Positions 1 through 6,979 of a stretch of DNA of 11,283 nucleotides are shown here, in pieces; the first letter of the stretch is position 1, and every line of letters begins with the position of its first letter. The stretch is taken from positions 1-11,283 of the forward strand of contig CAJPNZ010000102.1 of NCBI GenBank assembly GCA_905372155.1. Direction: 5' to 3'. The translations under genes were made by a program, and so were the position numbers. The notes below the pieces were generated by a model. It searched no databases and was not told the origin of the DNA. It saw only the letters and a list, made by a program, of their open reading frames with translations. This DNA comes from Propionibacteriaceae bacterium (lineage in GTDB: Bacteria; Actinomycetota; Actinomycetes; Propionibacteriales; Propionibacteriaceae).

Positions 1-71
1 CCGAACCCCCGACCCTCAACGACGTCTTCCTGGAGATCACCGGGCGGGCCCTGCGGGACGAGGCGGCCTGA
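1..71 (+). CDS. ABC transporter ATP-binding protein, C-terminal end (partial)
   Basis: Only the last 22 codons are in the window, read from base 3 to the TGA at 69-71. They end in PTLNDVFLEITGRALRDEAA, the typical tail of DrrA/CcmA-like ABC ATPases (the 'P(S/T)L.DVFL..TGR.LRD' ending). The protein would be the cytoplasmic nucleotide-binding subunit that powers the two permeases encoded immediately downstream; only one base separates its stop from the next ATG, so the three genes are almost certainly one operon. The catalytic motifs lie outside the window and cannot be checked. Assignment rests on the tail motif plus context. Confidence 0.85.
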   Translation, partial: EPPTLNDVFLEITGRALRDEAA

Positions 72-72
72 G

Positions 73-1215
73 ATGCTGATCGTCTTCTCCCACCAGGTGC
101 TCAGGCTCCTGCGCGACAAGACCCTGCTCGTGTGGACGCTCGGTTTCCCGATCGTCTTGTCCTTCATCTTCATGGTGCAGTTCTCCAACCTGGAGGAGGC
201 CTACGAGGCCAGCCCCATGAGCTTCGGAATCGTCCAGGACGAGGCCTACCGGGCGGCTCCCGGCCTGGACGCCCTCGTGGAGCGGATCTCCGCCGACGAC
301 GCCGACCCCCACCTCATCACCAGAGTTACCCACTCCACCGCATCCGAGGCCGAGGCCGCCGCGAAACGCGGGGACACGAGCGGCTACCTCGCCGTCGAGA
401 ACGGCGATCCCGTGCTGCACGTGACCCAGAAGGGTGACGCGCAGGAGTCTCTGCGGGTCCTGCGGGTGGTCATGGACTCCTACACCCAGACCCGGGCCGA
501 GCACGAGGCTCTCATCGAGGCCGGGACACCACCGGAGCAGGTGGCTTCCCTTCAAGCCGGGCATGGTTTCACCCAGTCGGTCTCGGTGACGCCGGCTCCC
601 GTCAAACCAGCGACCCGCTACTACTTCGCGCTGCTGGCCTTCGCCAGCGGCATGGGCACGACCGTCGCGATGATCGCCGTGCAGGGCATCATGGCCACCT
701 CACCCCTGGGAGCACGGCAGACCATGGCAGGCCTGCCGCGGTGGAAGGTGCTCACGGCCACGCTCGCGGCCTCGTGGGTGTGTGTCCTGGCCTGCCTTCT
801 CATCGCCTTCGCCTTCATCGCGACGGTGGTGGGGGTGGACTTCGGACCGCACCTGCCGCTGTGCCTGGTGGCGATCGGGGTGGCCAGCCTCATGTCGAGC
901 GCGGCGGGCGCCGCGCTGGGAACCTTCGGGAGACTGGGGGTCGGGATGGTCTCCGCGATCACCTGCCTGCTGTCGCTGTTCACCGGCCTGTACGGCCCCG
1001 GGGCACAATCCCTGGCCGACTCCGTCGAAAGCAGTGCCCCGCTGCTGGCGCAGGCCAATCCCCTGTGGCAGGCCTCCCGCTGCTTCTACGGGCTGCTCTA
1101 CTACGACTCCCCGGAGCCCTTCGCCCGCAGCTGCGCGGCCCTGCTGGGCATGACCTGCCTGTTCCTCACCATCGCCCTGATCCGTGCCAGGAGGATGAAC
1201 CATGAACACCTTTAA
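73..1215 (+). CDS. ABC-2 type transporter permease (first of a pair)
   Basis: A 380-residue integral membrane protein, the likely channel half of an exporter with the ATPase upstream and the permease downstream. The layout is that of ABC-2 permeases with a large outside loop: a basic N-terminus (residues 1-16, with RLLRDK), one membrane segment at about 17-37, a long hydrophilic domain at about 39-180, then a cluster of membrane segments at about 183-205, 226-255, 260-286, 288-310 and 352-374, and a short basic tail (RARRMNHEHL). The ATG at 73 follows the ATPase stop by one base, so translation is probably coupled. The end overlaps the next gene by 14 nt. The substrate cannot be told from sequence; families with this build export drugs, lipids or peptides. 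Family call firm, substrate unknown. Confidence 0.85.
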   Translation: MLIVFSHQVLRLLRDKTLLVWTLGFPIVLSFIFMVQFSNLEEAYEASPMSFGIVQDEAYRAAPGLDALVERISADDADPHLITRVTHSTASEAEAAAKRGDTSGYLAVENGDPVLHVTQKGDAQESLRVLRVVMDSYTQTRAEHEALIEAGTPPEQVASLQAGHGFTQSVSVTPAPVKPATRYYFALLAFASGMGTTVAMIAVQGIMATSPLGARQTMAGLPRWKVLTATLAASWVCVLACLLIAFAFIATVVGVDFGPHLPLCLVAIGVASLMSSAAGAALGTFGRLGVGMVSAITCLLSLFTGLYGPGAQSLADSVESSAPLLAQANPLWQASRCFYGLLYYDSPEPFARSCAALLGMTCLFLTIALIRARRMNHEHL

Positions 1216-2386
1216 GACCTCGTTGAAAGTGGTGGCGGCCCATCGGCTCTACATCCTGATCTACCTGGTGGCGCTGTCCCTGCTCGGCCTGCTCGCCGGA
1301 GCAACCCAGGCCGGGAGTTCCTCCGACCAGGTCAAACAGGCCACGGCGAGCGTCGCCGTCATCGACCGCGACGGCTCCACGATCTCCCGCGGGGTCAGGG
1401 ACTACGTCGAGTCCGTCGGCGAGGCGAGGCCGCTGGAGGACTCCAGGCAGGCCATCCAGGACGCCACCGCGCAGAACCGCATCAACTACATCCTGATCAT
1501 CCCCGCCGGCTACGGGCAGCAGCTCCAGGAGGCCATCCGCCAGGGCACCGAGCCGCCCCGGATGGACACGGTCATCGGATACGAATCTGCCGCGGGATCG
1601 CTGATGAACGTGCGCACCAACTCCTACCTGGGGCAGGTCGCCGACTACCTCTCGACGCTCACCGACGACCCGGCCCGGGCCGTGTCCCTGGCCAGGGACA
1701 CGATGAACCACTCCGCCCCGGCCGAGCGGGTCGCCCAGGACGCGACGCCCCTGCCGTACGGCCTCATCGTCTACGCCAAGTTCTCCATCTACCCGATCAT
1801 GGCCTTCGCGATCGTGACGATCTCGACGCTCATGGCGTCGCTGGGGCGCCGGGCGGTTCGTTCCCGTCTCACCGCGGCACCGGTGAGCAGCAGGTCCCGC
1901 AACCTCGGGGTCATGGGCGCCTGCCTCGTCATCGGCCTGATCGGGTGGCTGTGGATCTTCGGACTGGCCGTCGCGGCCTTCGGGGCCGGTGCAGTGACGA
2001 CGTCGGCGCCGCTGCTGGGGGTCGTCGGGGCGGCCCTGGGTGCCTACACGCTCGTGGCGGTCTCGCTCGGATTCCTCATGGGCCAGTTCGGCCTGGGCCA
2101 GAACGCGGCCAACGCGGTAGCCAACATCGGCGGCATGGCGCTGTCCTTCCTGGCCGGGGCCTGGGTCTCCATCGAGTGGTTGCCCGACGCCGTCGTCCAG
2201 GCCGCCAGGCTCACGCCCGGTTACTGGGCGGCCCAGGCGATCTCGGGAGCGTTCACCGCCACCTCGATGTCCGCCGACATCATCGGCCCCCTGCTCGCCG
2301 ACTGCGGGATCTGTGCCCTGTTCGCCGTCGCGATCTTCGCCGTCGCCATGGCCGTGGGCCGCACCCGGGCGCGGTCATCGCTGTGA
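1202..2386 (+). CDS. ABC-2 type transporter permease (second of a pair)
   Basis: A 394-residue membrane protein with the same architecture as its upstream neighbour: one membrane segment at about 16-35, an extracytoplasmic domain at about 36-195, then several hydrophobic segments from about 196 to the end (for example the stretches around YPIMAFAIVTIS, VMGACLVIGLIGW, GVVGAALGAYTLVAV and ALFAVAIFAVAMAV). It would pair with the first permease to form the membrane part of an ABC exporter. The start is well supported: AGGAGG at 1189-1194 lies 7 nt before the ATG, inside the end of the previous gene, and the two genes overlap by 14 nt. The stop overlaps the stop of the convergent aldo/keto reductase by 12 nt, leaving no room for a separate terminator. 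Substrate not predictable. Confidence 0.85.
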   Translation: MNTFKTSLKVVAAHRLYILIYLVALSLLGLLAGATQAGSSSDQVKQATASVAVIDRDGSTISRGVRDYVESVGEARPLEDSRQAIQDATAQNRINYILIIPAGYGQQLQEAIRQGTEPPRMDTVIGYESAAGSLMNVRTNSYLGQVADYLSTLTDDPARAVSLARDTMNHSAPAERVAQDATPLPYGLIVYAKFSIYPIMAFAIVTISTLMASLGRRAVRSRLTAAPVSSRSRNLGVMGACLVIGLIGWLWIFGLAVAAFGAGAVTTSAPLLGVVGAALGAYTLVAVSLGFLMGQFGLGQNAANAVANIGGMALSFLAGAWVSIEWLPDAVVQAARLTPGYWAAQAISGAFTATSMSADIIGPLLADCGICALFAVAIFAVAMAVGRTRARSSL

Positions 2387-3421
2387 CCCGTCCTCCTGTC
2401 CGGCGAGCGTCACCCGTTCGGTGGTGGAACCGGGCAGTGGAGCGTCCCCGGGCCGGGCCAGCGGGCCCACGAGCTCGTGGGCCCGGTAGGGCTCGTCGAG
2501 GAAGGCGATCTCCTCCCCGGTCAGTGTCAGGTCGAAGGCCCGCACGGCGTCATCGACGCGGCCCGGCCGCGAGCAGCCGACGATGGGGGCGTCGACCCCC
2601 TTGGCCCACAGCCAGGCCAGGGCGACGTCCGCCATCGCCACGTGGTGACGCTGGGCGAGCTCGGCGACGCGCTCGATGATGGGCATGTCGGTCTCGCGTT
2701 CGCGGTCGTACTTGCCGCGCATGGTGGCGTCGGTGGTGGAGCGCACGGAGTCGGAGTCCCAGGTGGGGCGGGTCAGGTGCCCAGAGGCCAGCGGACTGTA
2801 GGGGATCAGTGACATGCCGTACTGGCGGCAGACCGGGATCATCTCCCGCTCGTCCTCACGGTAGAGCAGGTTGTAGTGGTTCTGCATGGAGGAGAACCGG
2901 GTCCAGCCGTGAGCGTCAGCCACCGCCTGCATGTTGTGCAGCTGGTAGGCGTACATGGCCGATGCCCCCAGGGCCCGGACCTTCCCGGAGCGCACGAGGG
3001 CATCGAGGGCCTCCATGGTCTCCTCGATCGGGGTGGCGTAGTCGAAGCGGTGGATGATGTAGAGGTCGAGGTAGTCGGTGCCCAGACGCTTCAGGGTCCC
3101 GTCGATCTCGCGTTCGATGGCCTCGCGTGACAGGTGTCCCTCGTTGAAGTAGACCTTGGAGGCCAGGACCACGTCCTCGCGCTTGACGCCCAGGTTGCGC
3201 AGCGAGGCGCCGATGAACTCCTCGCTCGTGCCATAGGCGTAGACGTTGGCGGTGTCGATGAAGTTGACGCCCAGCTCCAGGGCGCGGGCGATCACCGCCT
3301 GGGTGGCGTCCTGGTCGATGACCCACTGGTGGAAGTCCGGGAAGACCTTCCCGAAGCTCATGCCCCCGATGCACAGCCGGGGAATGGTGATGTCCGTGGT
3401 GCCGAGTCGGGTGTATTCCAT
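2375..3421 (-). CDS. Aldo/keto reductase (NADPH-dependent oxidoreductase)
   Basis: A 348-residue cytoplasmic TIM-barrel oxidoreductase expected to reduce aldehydes or ketones with NAD(P)H. The catalytic tetrad is visible: D56 and Y61 in FIDTANVY, K89 in LASK, and H124 in LYIIHRFD. The N-terminus MEYTRLGTTDITIPRLCIGG and the segment around IHRFDYATPIEETMEALD resemble the YajO-like group of aldo/keto reductases. An open frame continues 45 codons further upstream, but the ATG at 3421 is chosen because GGAG (AAGGAGAC) lies 7-8 nt before it and family homology begins there. It lies on the same strand as the decayed CMD-like and hydrolase genes, which suggests they once formed one operon. No clear promoter is visible in the 165 nt before it; it could now be read from the ATPase gene upstream. 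Exact substrate unknown. Confidence 0.9.
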   Translation of the reverse strand: MEYTRLGTTDITIPRLCIGGMSFGKVFPDFHQWVIDQDATQAVIARALELGVNFIDTANVYAYGTSEEFIGASLRNLGVKREDVVLASKVYFNEGHLSREAIEREIDGTLKRLGTDYLDLYIIHRFDYATPIEETMEALDALVRSGKVRALGASAMYAYQLHNMQAVADAHGWTRFSSMQNHYNLLYREDEREMIPVCRQYGMSLIPYSPLASGHLTRPTWDSDSVRSTTDATMRGKYDRERETDMPIIERVAELAQRHHVAMADVALAWLWAKGVDAPIVGCSRPGRVDDAVRAFDLTLTGEEIAFLDEPYRAHELVGPLARPGDAPLPGSTTERVTLAGQEDGSQR

Positions 3422-3586
3422 GTCCAGTCTCCTTCGGTGCGTGAGTCGGGCGTATCGGGAGCGCCCCGGTCCAGCTGCCCCGGGCGGTGCCTCGCGGCCA
3501 GGTTCTGGCAGACCCCCTCGCGGGTCCGCCCGCGACAGCCGTGCGAAGACGGCCACCCCCGGGCCCGCGCCATCGCCGCCGGGAAC

Positions 3587-4855
3587 TCATGGGCGCAGGC
3601 AGGCCAACGGAACGACGAGAACACCGTCGTCGCGGCGGTATGCGGTGGCGCCCGCGGTGACCACGGCGAGGAAGGACGGCTCACCCATGCGATTCGCATC
3701 CACGCGCTCGCGCAGCAGCCTCAGGTGAGTCGCAGCCTCATCGAGCTGACGGCTGCCGAGTTTAACCTCGATCGGAGCCCACCGCCCATCCGCGAGGACG
3801 ATGACGGCGTCCGCCTCCAGCCCGGTCTTGTCCCGGTAGTGGAGGAGAGTCCCGTCGATCGCCTCGGCGTAGACCCGCAGATCGCGCACGCACAGCGACT
3901 CGAACTGCAGGCCGAAGGCCTCGAAGTCACGAAGCAGGTCGGCGGGTGTCCAGCGCATGACTGCGGCGCCGATCGACGGATCGACGAAGTGGCGGGTCGG
4001 GCTCGTGCGAATCGCGGTCTTGGAGCGAAGCACGGGATTCCACGCCGGCAGGTCCTCCACGACATAGGCGCGGGAGAGGGCGTCGAGGTAGTCGCTGACC
4101 GTGTTGGGCGCCATGGCGCCGTCGTTGACGGCCAGGTCCGCCGCGATCGTCGTCTGCGAGGCCAGGGTGGAGACGTGACGGGCGTATGCGCGCATAAGGG
4201 CGCGCATACGGGTCGAATTCCGTGAGACGCCGTCCATGCGCGCGACATCGGAGTCGATGAGCCCCTCGACGTAAGTCCGCGCCAGGCGACCGGGGACCGA
4301 CGTGGCCCCCGCTGTGACGGCGGCGGGCCATCCCCCGCGGCACAAGACCCGGGCGATATCCTCGACGTCGAGCGGGGCGACATCGGCGACTTCCTCCTCT
4401 CCGTCGAAGAGACGCTGCAAAGAGATCCGGCCGCTGGAATCCTCCGACTCGAAGAGAGTCATGGGCCGCATGACCATGGGGGCGATCCTCCCGACGCCGG
4501 AATGCGCCCCGCCGACGGCGGGTGTTGACGAGCCGGTGAGAACGAACTGCCCCGGCTTCCCGCGAAGGTCGACGGCGAAGCGGACAGCGTCCCACAACTG
4601 CGGCGCCATCTGCCACTCATCGATGAGCCGGGGCGTTCGCCCCTCCAGGAGAGCCGAGGGTTTGGCGTCGGCGAGTGCGAGGTAGGACGCACTGCGATCG
4701 GGGTCCTGAAGATAGACGACGCTGGCGGCCTGCTGCAAAGAGGTCGCCGTCTTGCCGCACCACTTGGGACCCTTCACCTGCACCGCGCCGCTGGTGGTGA
4801 GAGCCTCGGCGAGCACACCGTCGGCGATCCTGGCCATATAACGCGCGGGCACCAT
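3587..4855 (-). CDS. AAA ATPase with DUF4143 C-terminal domain (ATPase 1)
   Basis: A 422-residue protein of the AAA_14/DUF4143 family, whose members are widespread accessory ATPases without a settled function. Walker A is G29-P-K-W-C-G-K35-T, a common variant in this family; Walker B is RLIDE at 76-80; a sensor-like VLTGSS lies at 105-110. The C-terminal half carries a PD-(D/E)XK nuclease-like pattern: E319 in FES, D349 in GLEADAVI and E363-x-K365 in IEVK. So a nucleotide-binding domain is joined to a nuclease-like fold, with DNA or RNA as likely target (inference). The ATG at 4855 has GAGGAG 5 nt upstream. A TAGACT -10-like hexamer lies at 4895-4900, and four 23-bp direct repeats abut it upstream, suggesting regulation at the promoter. 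The gene interrupts a run of metabolic genes, and 165 nt separate its stop from the aldo/keto reductase start. Confidence 0.88.
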   Translation of the reverse strand: MVPARYMARIADGVLAEALTTSGAVQVKGPKWCGKTATSLQQAASVVYLQDPDRSASYLALADAKPSALLEGRTPRLIDEWQMAPQLWDAVRFAVDLRGKPGQFVLTGSSTPAVGGAHSGVGRIAPMVMRPMTLFESEDSSGRISLQRLFDGEEEVADVAPLDVEDIARVLCRGGWPAAVTAGATSVPGRLARTYVEGLIDSDVARMDGVSRNSTRMRALMRAYARHVSTLASQTTIAADLAVNDGAMAPNTVSDYLDALSRAYVVEDLPAWNPVLRSKTAIRTSPTRHFVDPSIGAAVMRWTPADLLRDFEAFGLQFESLCVRDLRVYAEAIDGTLLHYRDKTGLEADAVIVLADGRWAPIEVKLGSRQLDEAATHLRLLRERVDANRMGEPSFLAVVTAGATAYRRDDGVLVVPLACLRP

Positions 4856-4905
4856 CGACGCTCCTCGACTGAGAACACTGCTGTTTGGCGAAGAAGTCTA
4901 CCCCG

Positions 4906-4997
4906 TTGCCTGAGTTGGACTGATTTTGTTGCGTGAGTTGGACCGGTTTCGTTGCGTGAGTTGGACCGGTTTCGTTGCGTGAGTTGGACCAGTCCCG
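4906..4997. repeat. Tandem array of four 23-bp direct repeats upstream of ATPase 1
   Basis: Four head-to-tail units at 4906-4928, 4929-4951, 4952-4974 and 4975-4997. Each has a 15-nt core TTGCGTGAGTTGGAC (+ strand) and an 8-nt tail CGGTTTCG. The two middle units are identical. The outer units differ in a few bases: the first has TTGCC at its start and a TGATTTTG tail, the last an AGTCCCG-type tail. In the reading direction of ATPase 1 the array ends about 50 nt before the ATG and just upstream of a -10-like TAGACT at 4895-4900, so the nearest unit covers the -35 position. This placement is what one expects of an operator array. No ORF is needed to explain it. Confidence 0.92.
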
Positions 4998-5059
4998 GAT
5001 GGGGACACCCCGGCACGTCGGCGCGCTCCGATGTCGTCGCGGCCTCCCCGGGGTCTTCC

Positions 5060-5211
5060 CGGCCAGACCTCGCCGACCTGGGCGAAGACGGCCCTGGCCC
5101 GGGCCAACCCGCGTAGAAGGCGAGCTGGATGACGATCTCCACAATCTCGTCGCGGGTGACGCCGTTGGCCCGACCCATCTCGAGGCGCCCCGCAGGGACC
5201 GGATATCGCCC
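5060..5211 (-). pseudogene. Remnant of a carboxymuconolactone decarboxylase-like (CMD) gene
   Basis: On the - strand, from about 5211, the frame reads GRYPVPAGRLEMGRANGV and then TRDEIVEIVIQLAFYAGWP (ending near 5101). This is the hallmark C-terminal stretch of the CMD/AhpD-like family (family pattern 'NGVTR.E..E...LAFYAGWP'). Immediately after, homology moves to the next frame, ARARAVFAQVGEVW (to about 5063), which matches the usual 'A..VF.E' ending. The join is out of frame and skips several codons usually present, so a small deletion plus frameshift is the simplest reading. The N-terminal half (about 80 or more residues) is missing; ATPase 2 begins its 3' end only some 37 nt upstream of the recognisable part. 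Such proteins are small redox or decarboxylase enzymes often next to aldo/keto reductases and hydrolases. Not expected to be functional. Confidence 0.65.
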
Positions 5212-5247
5212 GCTACACCGACGTCGACCCCCCGGAGGCTCCGGTCC

Positions 5248-6462
5248 TCAGATCGACCAGACGGGGACCGCCTTCACGGTGGCCGTCACGGGGTAGGGCT
5301 CCCGGGTCTGGCAGATGATGGCGCCCGCGCCGACGTCGTAGTCGCCGACGTCGGCGAGAACGGAGAAGCCCGCTGCAGCCTCACGAGTCACCGTTGCCGA
5401 CGTCTTGATCTCAACGGGATGCAGCACACGCCCTTCCTGGATGATCAGGTCGATCTCCCGTTGACGGGCATCCCGGTAGAAATGCACGTTCCGGGCGTCA
5501 CCGCCTGCGTTGAGATAGGACTTGACGACCTCGCCGACGACGAAGGTCTCGAACACGTGACCGGCCATCGCCCCTCTGCGCAGGGTCTCCGGAGAACTCC
5601 ACCCCAACAGATGACAGGCCAGCCCCGTGTCCGTGAAGTAGAGCTTGGGAGTCTTGGTGAGCCGCTTGGTCGCATTGGACCAGAACGGGCGCAGCAGGCG
5701 CACCACGCCGGAGGCCTGTAGGACCGAGAGCCAGCTCTGCGCCGTCTTGGTGTCGACCCCGGCGTCCCGGGCGAGGGCGCTGTGATTGACGAGCCTGCCC
5801 GTGCGCGCGGCACAGGCGACGAGGAAATGATAGAAACTCGCCTCATCCTTGACGGTGATGAGATCGCGTACATCCCTCTCAAGGTAGGTGCGGACATATC
5901 CCGTGTAGAAGGCGTCCCAGGACACCGAGGAATCCATGAGCCGGGGCATCGATCCGCGGTGGATCGTGGCCCACAGATCGAGGTTCTCAGGAGACTCGCA
6001 CCTTCCGTCGTCGCCGACCTCCGACGGGACATAGGGGCCCCTCCCCCCGCAACCGGTGAGCTCCCGCAGGGACATGCCCGTCATCTCCAGGATCGCGACC
6101 CGCCCCGCGAGCGACTCGCTGACGCCCTGCATGAGCTGGAAGGTCTGGGAGCCGGTCAGCACGACGCGCCCCGTCTCGGGGGACTGATCGACGAGGAACT
6201 TGACCTGCTGGAACAGCTCGGGAACCCGCTGAACCTCGTCAACGGCCACGGGCAGCCGGTTGGCGTCGAAGAAGAGCACCGGATCCTCCCGGGCGAGCAC
6301 CCCGACCCGGGGGTCGTCGAGCGTCACGTAGCGGAAGTCCTCGGGCAGCACGTGTTGCAGCATCGTGGTCTTGCCGACCTGACGCGCCCCGGTCACCAGC
6401 ACCACCTTGAACTGTCCCATGAGGGACAGCAGCGTTGCCTCGGCCTCGCGACGCCTGTACAT
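5248..6462 (-). CDS. AAA ATPase with DUF4143 C-terminal domain (ATPase 2)
   Basis: A 404-residue protein of the same broad family as ATPase 1 but a different subgroup. Walker A is G25-A-R-Q-V-G-K31-T; Walker B is VAVDE at 72-76; the sensor-like VLTGSQ is at 101-106. The DUF4143 signature YVRTYLERDVRDL is at about 190-201, and a nuclease-like set E305 (FETFV), E336-x-D338 (REIDLI) and E351-x-K353 (VEIKT) is at the C-terminus. A small winged-helix-like segment between the domains (about residues 225-260) is plausible. A longer open frame exists upstream, but the ATG at 6462 is chosen because AGGAGG lies 6 nt before it and homology starts there. A TAGAAT hexamer (+ strand 6492-6497) could be the -10, and a perfect inverted repeat (6506-6540) covers the matching -35 region. 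The protein's biological role is not established; an autoregulated accessory or defence-type gene is inference. Confidence 0.9.
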   Translation of the reverse strand: MYRRREAEATLLSLMGQFKVVLVTGARQVGKTTMLQHVLPEDFRYVTLDDPRVGVLAREDPVLFFDANRLPVAVDEVQRVPELFQQVKFLVDQSPETGRVVLTGSQTFQLMQGVSESLAGRVAILEMTGMSLRELTGCGGRGPYVPSEVGDDGRCESPENLDLWATIHRGSMPRLMDSSVSWDAFYTGYVRTYLERDVRDLITVKDEASFYHFLVACAARTGRLVNHSALARDAGVDTKTAQSWLSVLQASGVVRLLRPFWSNATKRLTKTPKLYFTDTGLACHLLGWSSPETLRRGAMAGHVFETFVVGEVVKSYLNAGGDARNVHFYRDARQREIDLIIQEGRVLHPVEIKTSATVTREAAAGFSVLADVGDYDVGAGAIICQTREPYPVTATVKAVPVWSI

Positions 6463-6491
6463 GAACCGCCTCCTACAGCGCGATAACAGGG

Positions 6492-6540
6492 ATTCTACGA
6501 CGCTTTGTGAAAATCTGGATCGCAACTCCAGATTTTCACA
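6492..6540 (-). promoter_or_regulatory. Promoter/operator of ATPase 2: -10 hexamer plus perfect 14-bp inverted repeat
   Basis: The arms TGTGAAAATCTGGA (6506-6519) and TCCAGATTTTCACA (6527-6540) are perfect inverted copies separated by 7 nt. On the - strand a TAGAAT -10-like hexamer follows at 6497-6492, with the ribosome site and ATG 23-30 nt further on. The palindrome is AT-rich in an otherwise GC-rich region and sits where a repressor would block the -35. It could also form a hairpin in RNA, but it lies upstream of the predicted transcription start, so a DNA-binding site is the better reading. Confidence 0.75.
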
Positions 6541-6979
6541 CCACGACGAGGAGGACCAAGACGCGGTCGAGGGTGTCAGATGGTTTGCGCTGAGGAGCTG
6601 GGATGACCCGAAGGAGACTGATTGCGACCAGAACACCGGAGGCTGATGGGTCGTTCGGTGCAGCGGGTGCGTGGCGTCAAGCGGTGAAAGCAACGAGGTT
6701 CGTCACAGCCCATGTGCCGGCTGCGACATCCTTGGCCGGGGCGGGATCGAGAACGGCCGTGAACAAACCCCGCGATGCAGATTCATGCCCTACACGTTCG
6801 ATCGAACCCGTGTTTCACAGCTGCCCACGAAATCACGTGGCGTTCCTCTTCACGGGCCGGGTGCCGAGAGGGGCACCGGCGGGCCCGGGCTCGTATCACC
6901 CGGGCCCACAGCCCGGCTGAGGCGGGGCGGGCGCCCTATCCCAACCAGGCGGCCGCGACCTGATCGCGAGGCCCCGGGT
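6541..6979. other. Gene-free stretch between ATPase 2 and the hydrolase
   Basis: About 440 nt with no credible coding region on either strand: the open frames present lack ribosome sites, family motifs and normal amino-acid composition. It contains two GC-rich hairpins near its right end (6860-6877 and 6881-6907) and a less GC-rich left half than its neighbours. It may hold the remains of the 5' half of the CMD-like gene, but I could not recognise any in six frames. Confidence 0.5.
6881..6907 (-). terminator. Possible terminator hairpin downstream of the hydrolase gene
   Basis: GGGCCCGGG (6881-6889) and CCCGGGCCC (6899-6907) form a perfect 9-bp GC stem with a 9-nt loop, 73 nt past the stop of the - strand hydrolase gene. 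A smaller hairpin (GGTGCC, 6-nt loop, GGCACC at 6860-6877) follows. Neither has a T-tract, which is usual in high-GC actinobacteria but weakens the call. Confidence 0.35.

Noticed and set aside
2375..3556. Extended 393-residue form of the aldo/keto reductase
   Set aside because: The first 45 codons are arginine- and glycine-rich without family homology, whereas the ATG at 3421 has a good ribosome site.
3134..4225. Long + strand frame spanning the reductase start and ATPase 1
   Set aside because: Shadow of two well-supported genes on the other strand; no recognisable domain.
3422..4905. Transposon ends or target-site duplications around ATPase 1
   Set aside because: I compared the flanks of both ATPase genes by eye and found no terminal inverted repeats or short direct duplications.
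4906..4997. CRISPR array
   Set aside because: The units are contiguous, with spacer parts that repeat as well, and there are only four of them; no cas genes are near. It is a tandem repeat.
5232..5244. CCGGAGGCTCCGG hairpin just after the ATPase 2 stop as a terminator
   Set aside because: Only a 5-bp stem with a 3-nt loop and no T-tract; too weak to call.
6796..6807. 12-bp palindrome GTTCGATCGAAC
   Set aside because: A perfect 12-bp palindrome is expected a few times by chance in 11 kb, and it stands in gene-free DNA with no promoter or start near it.
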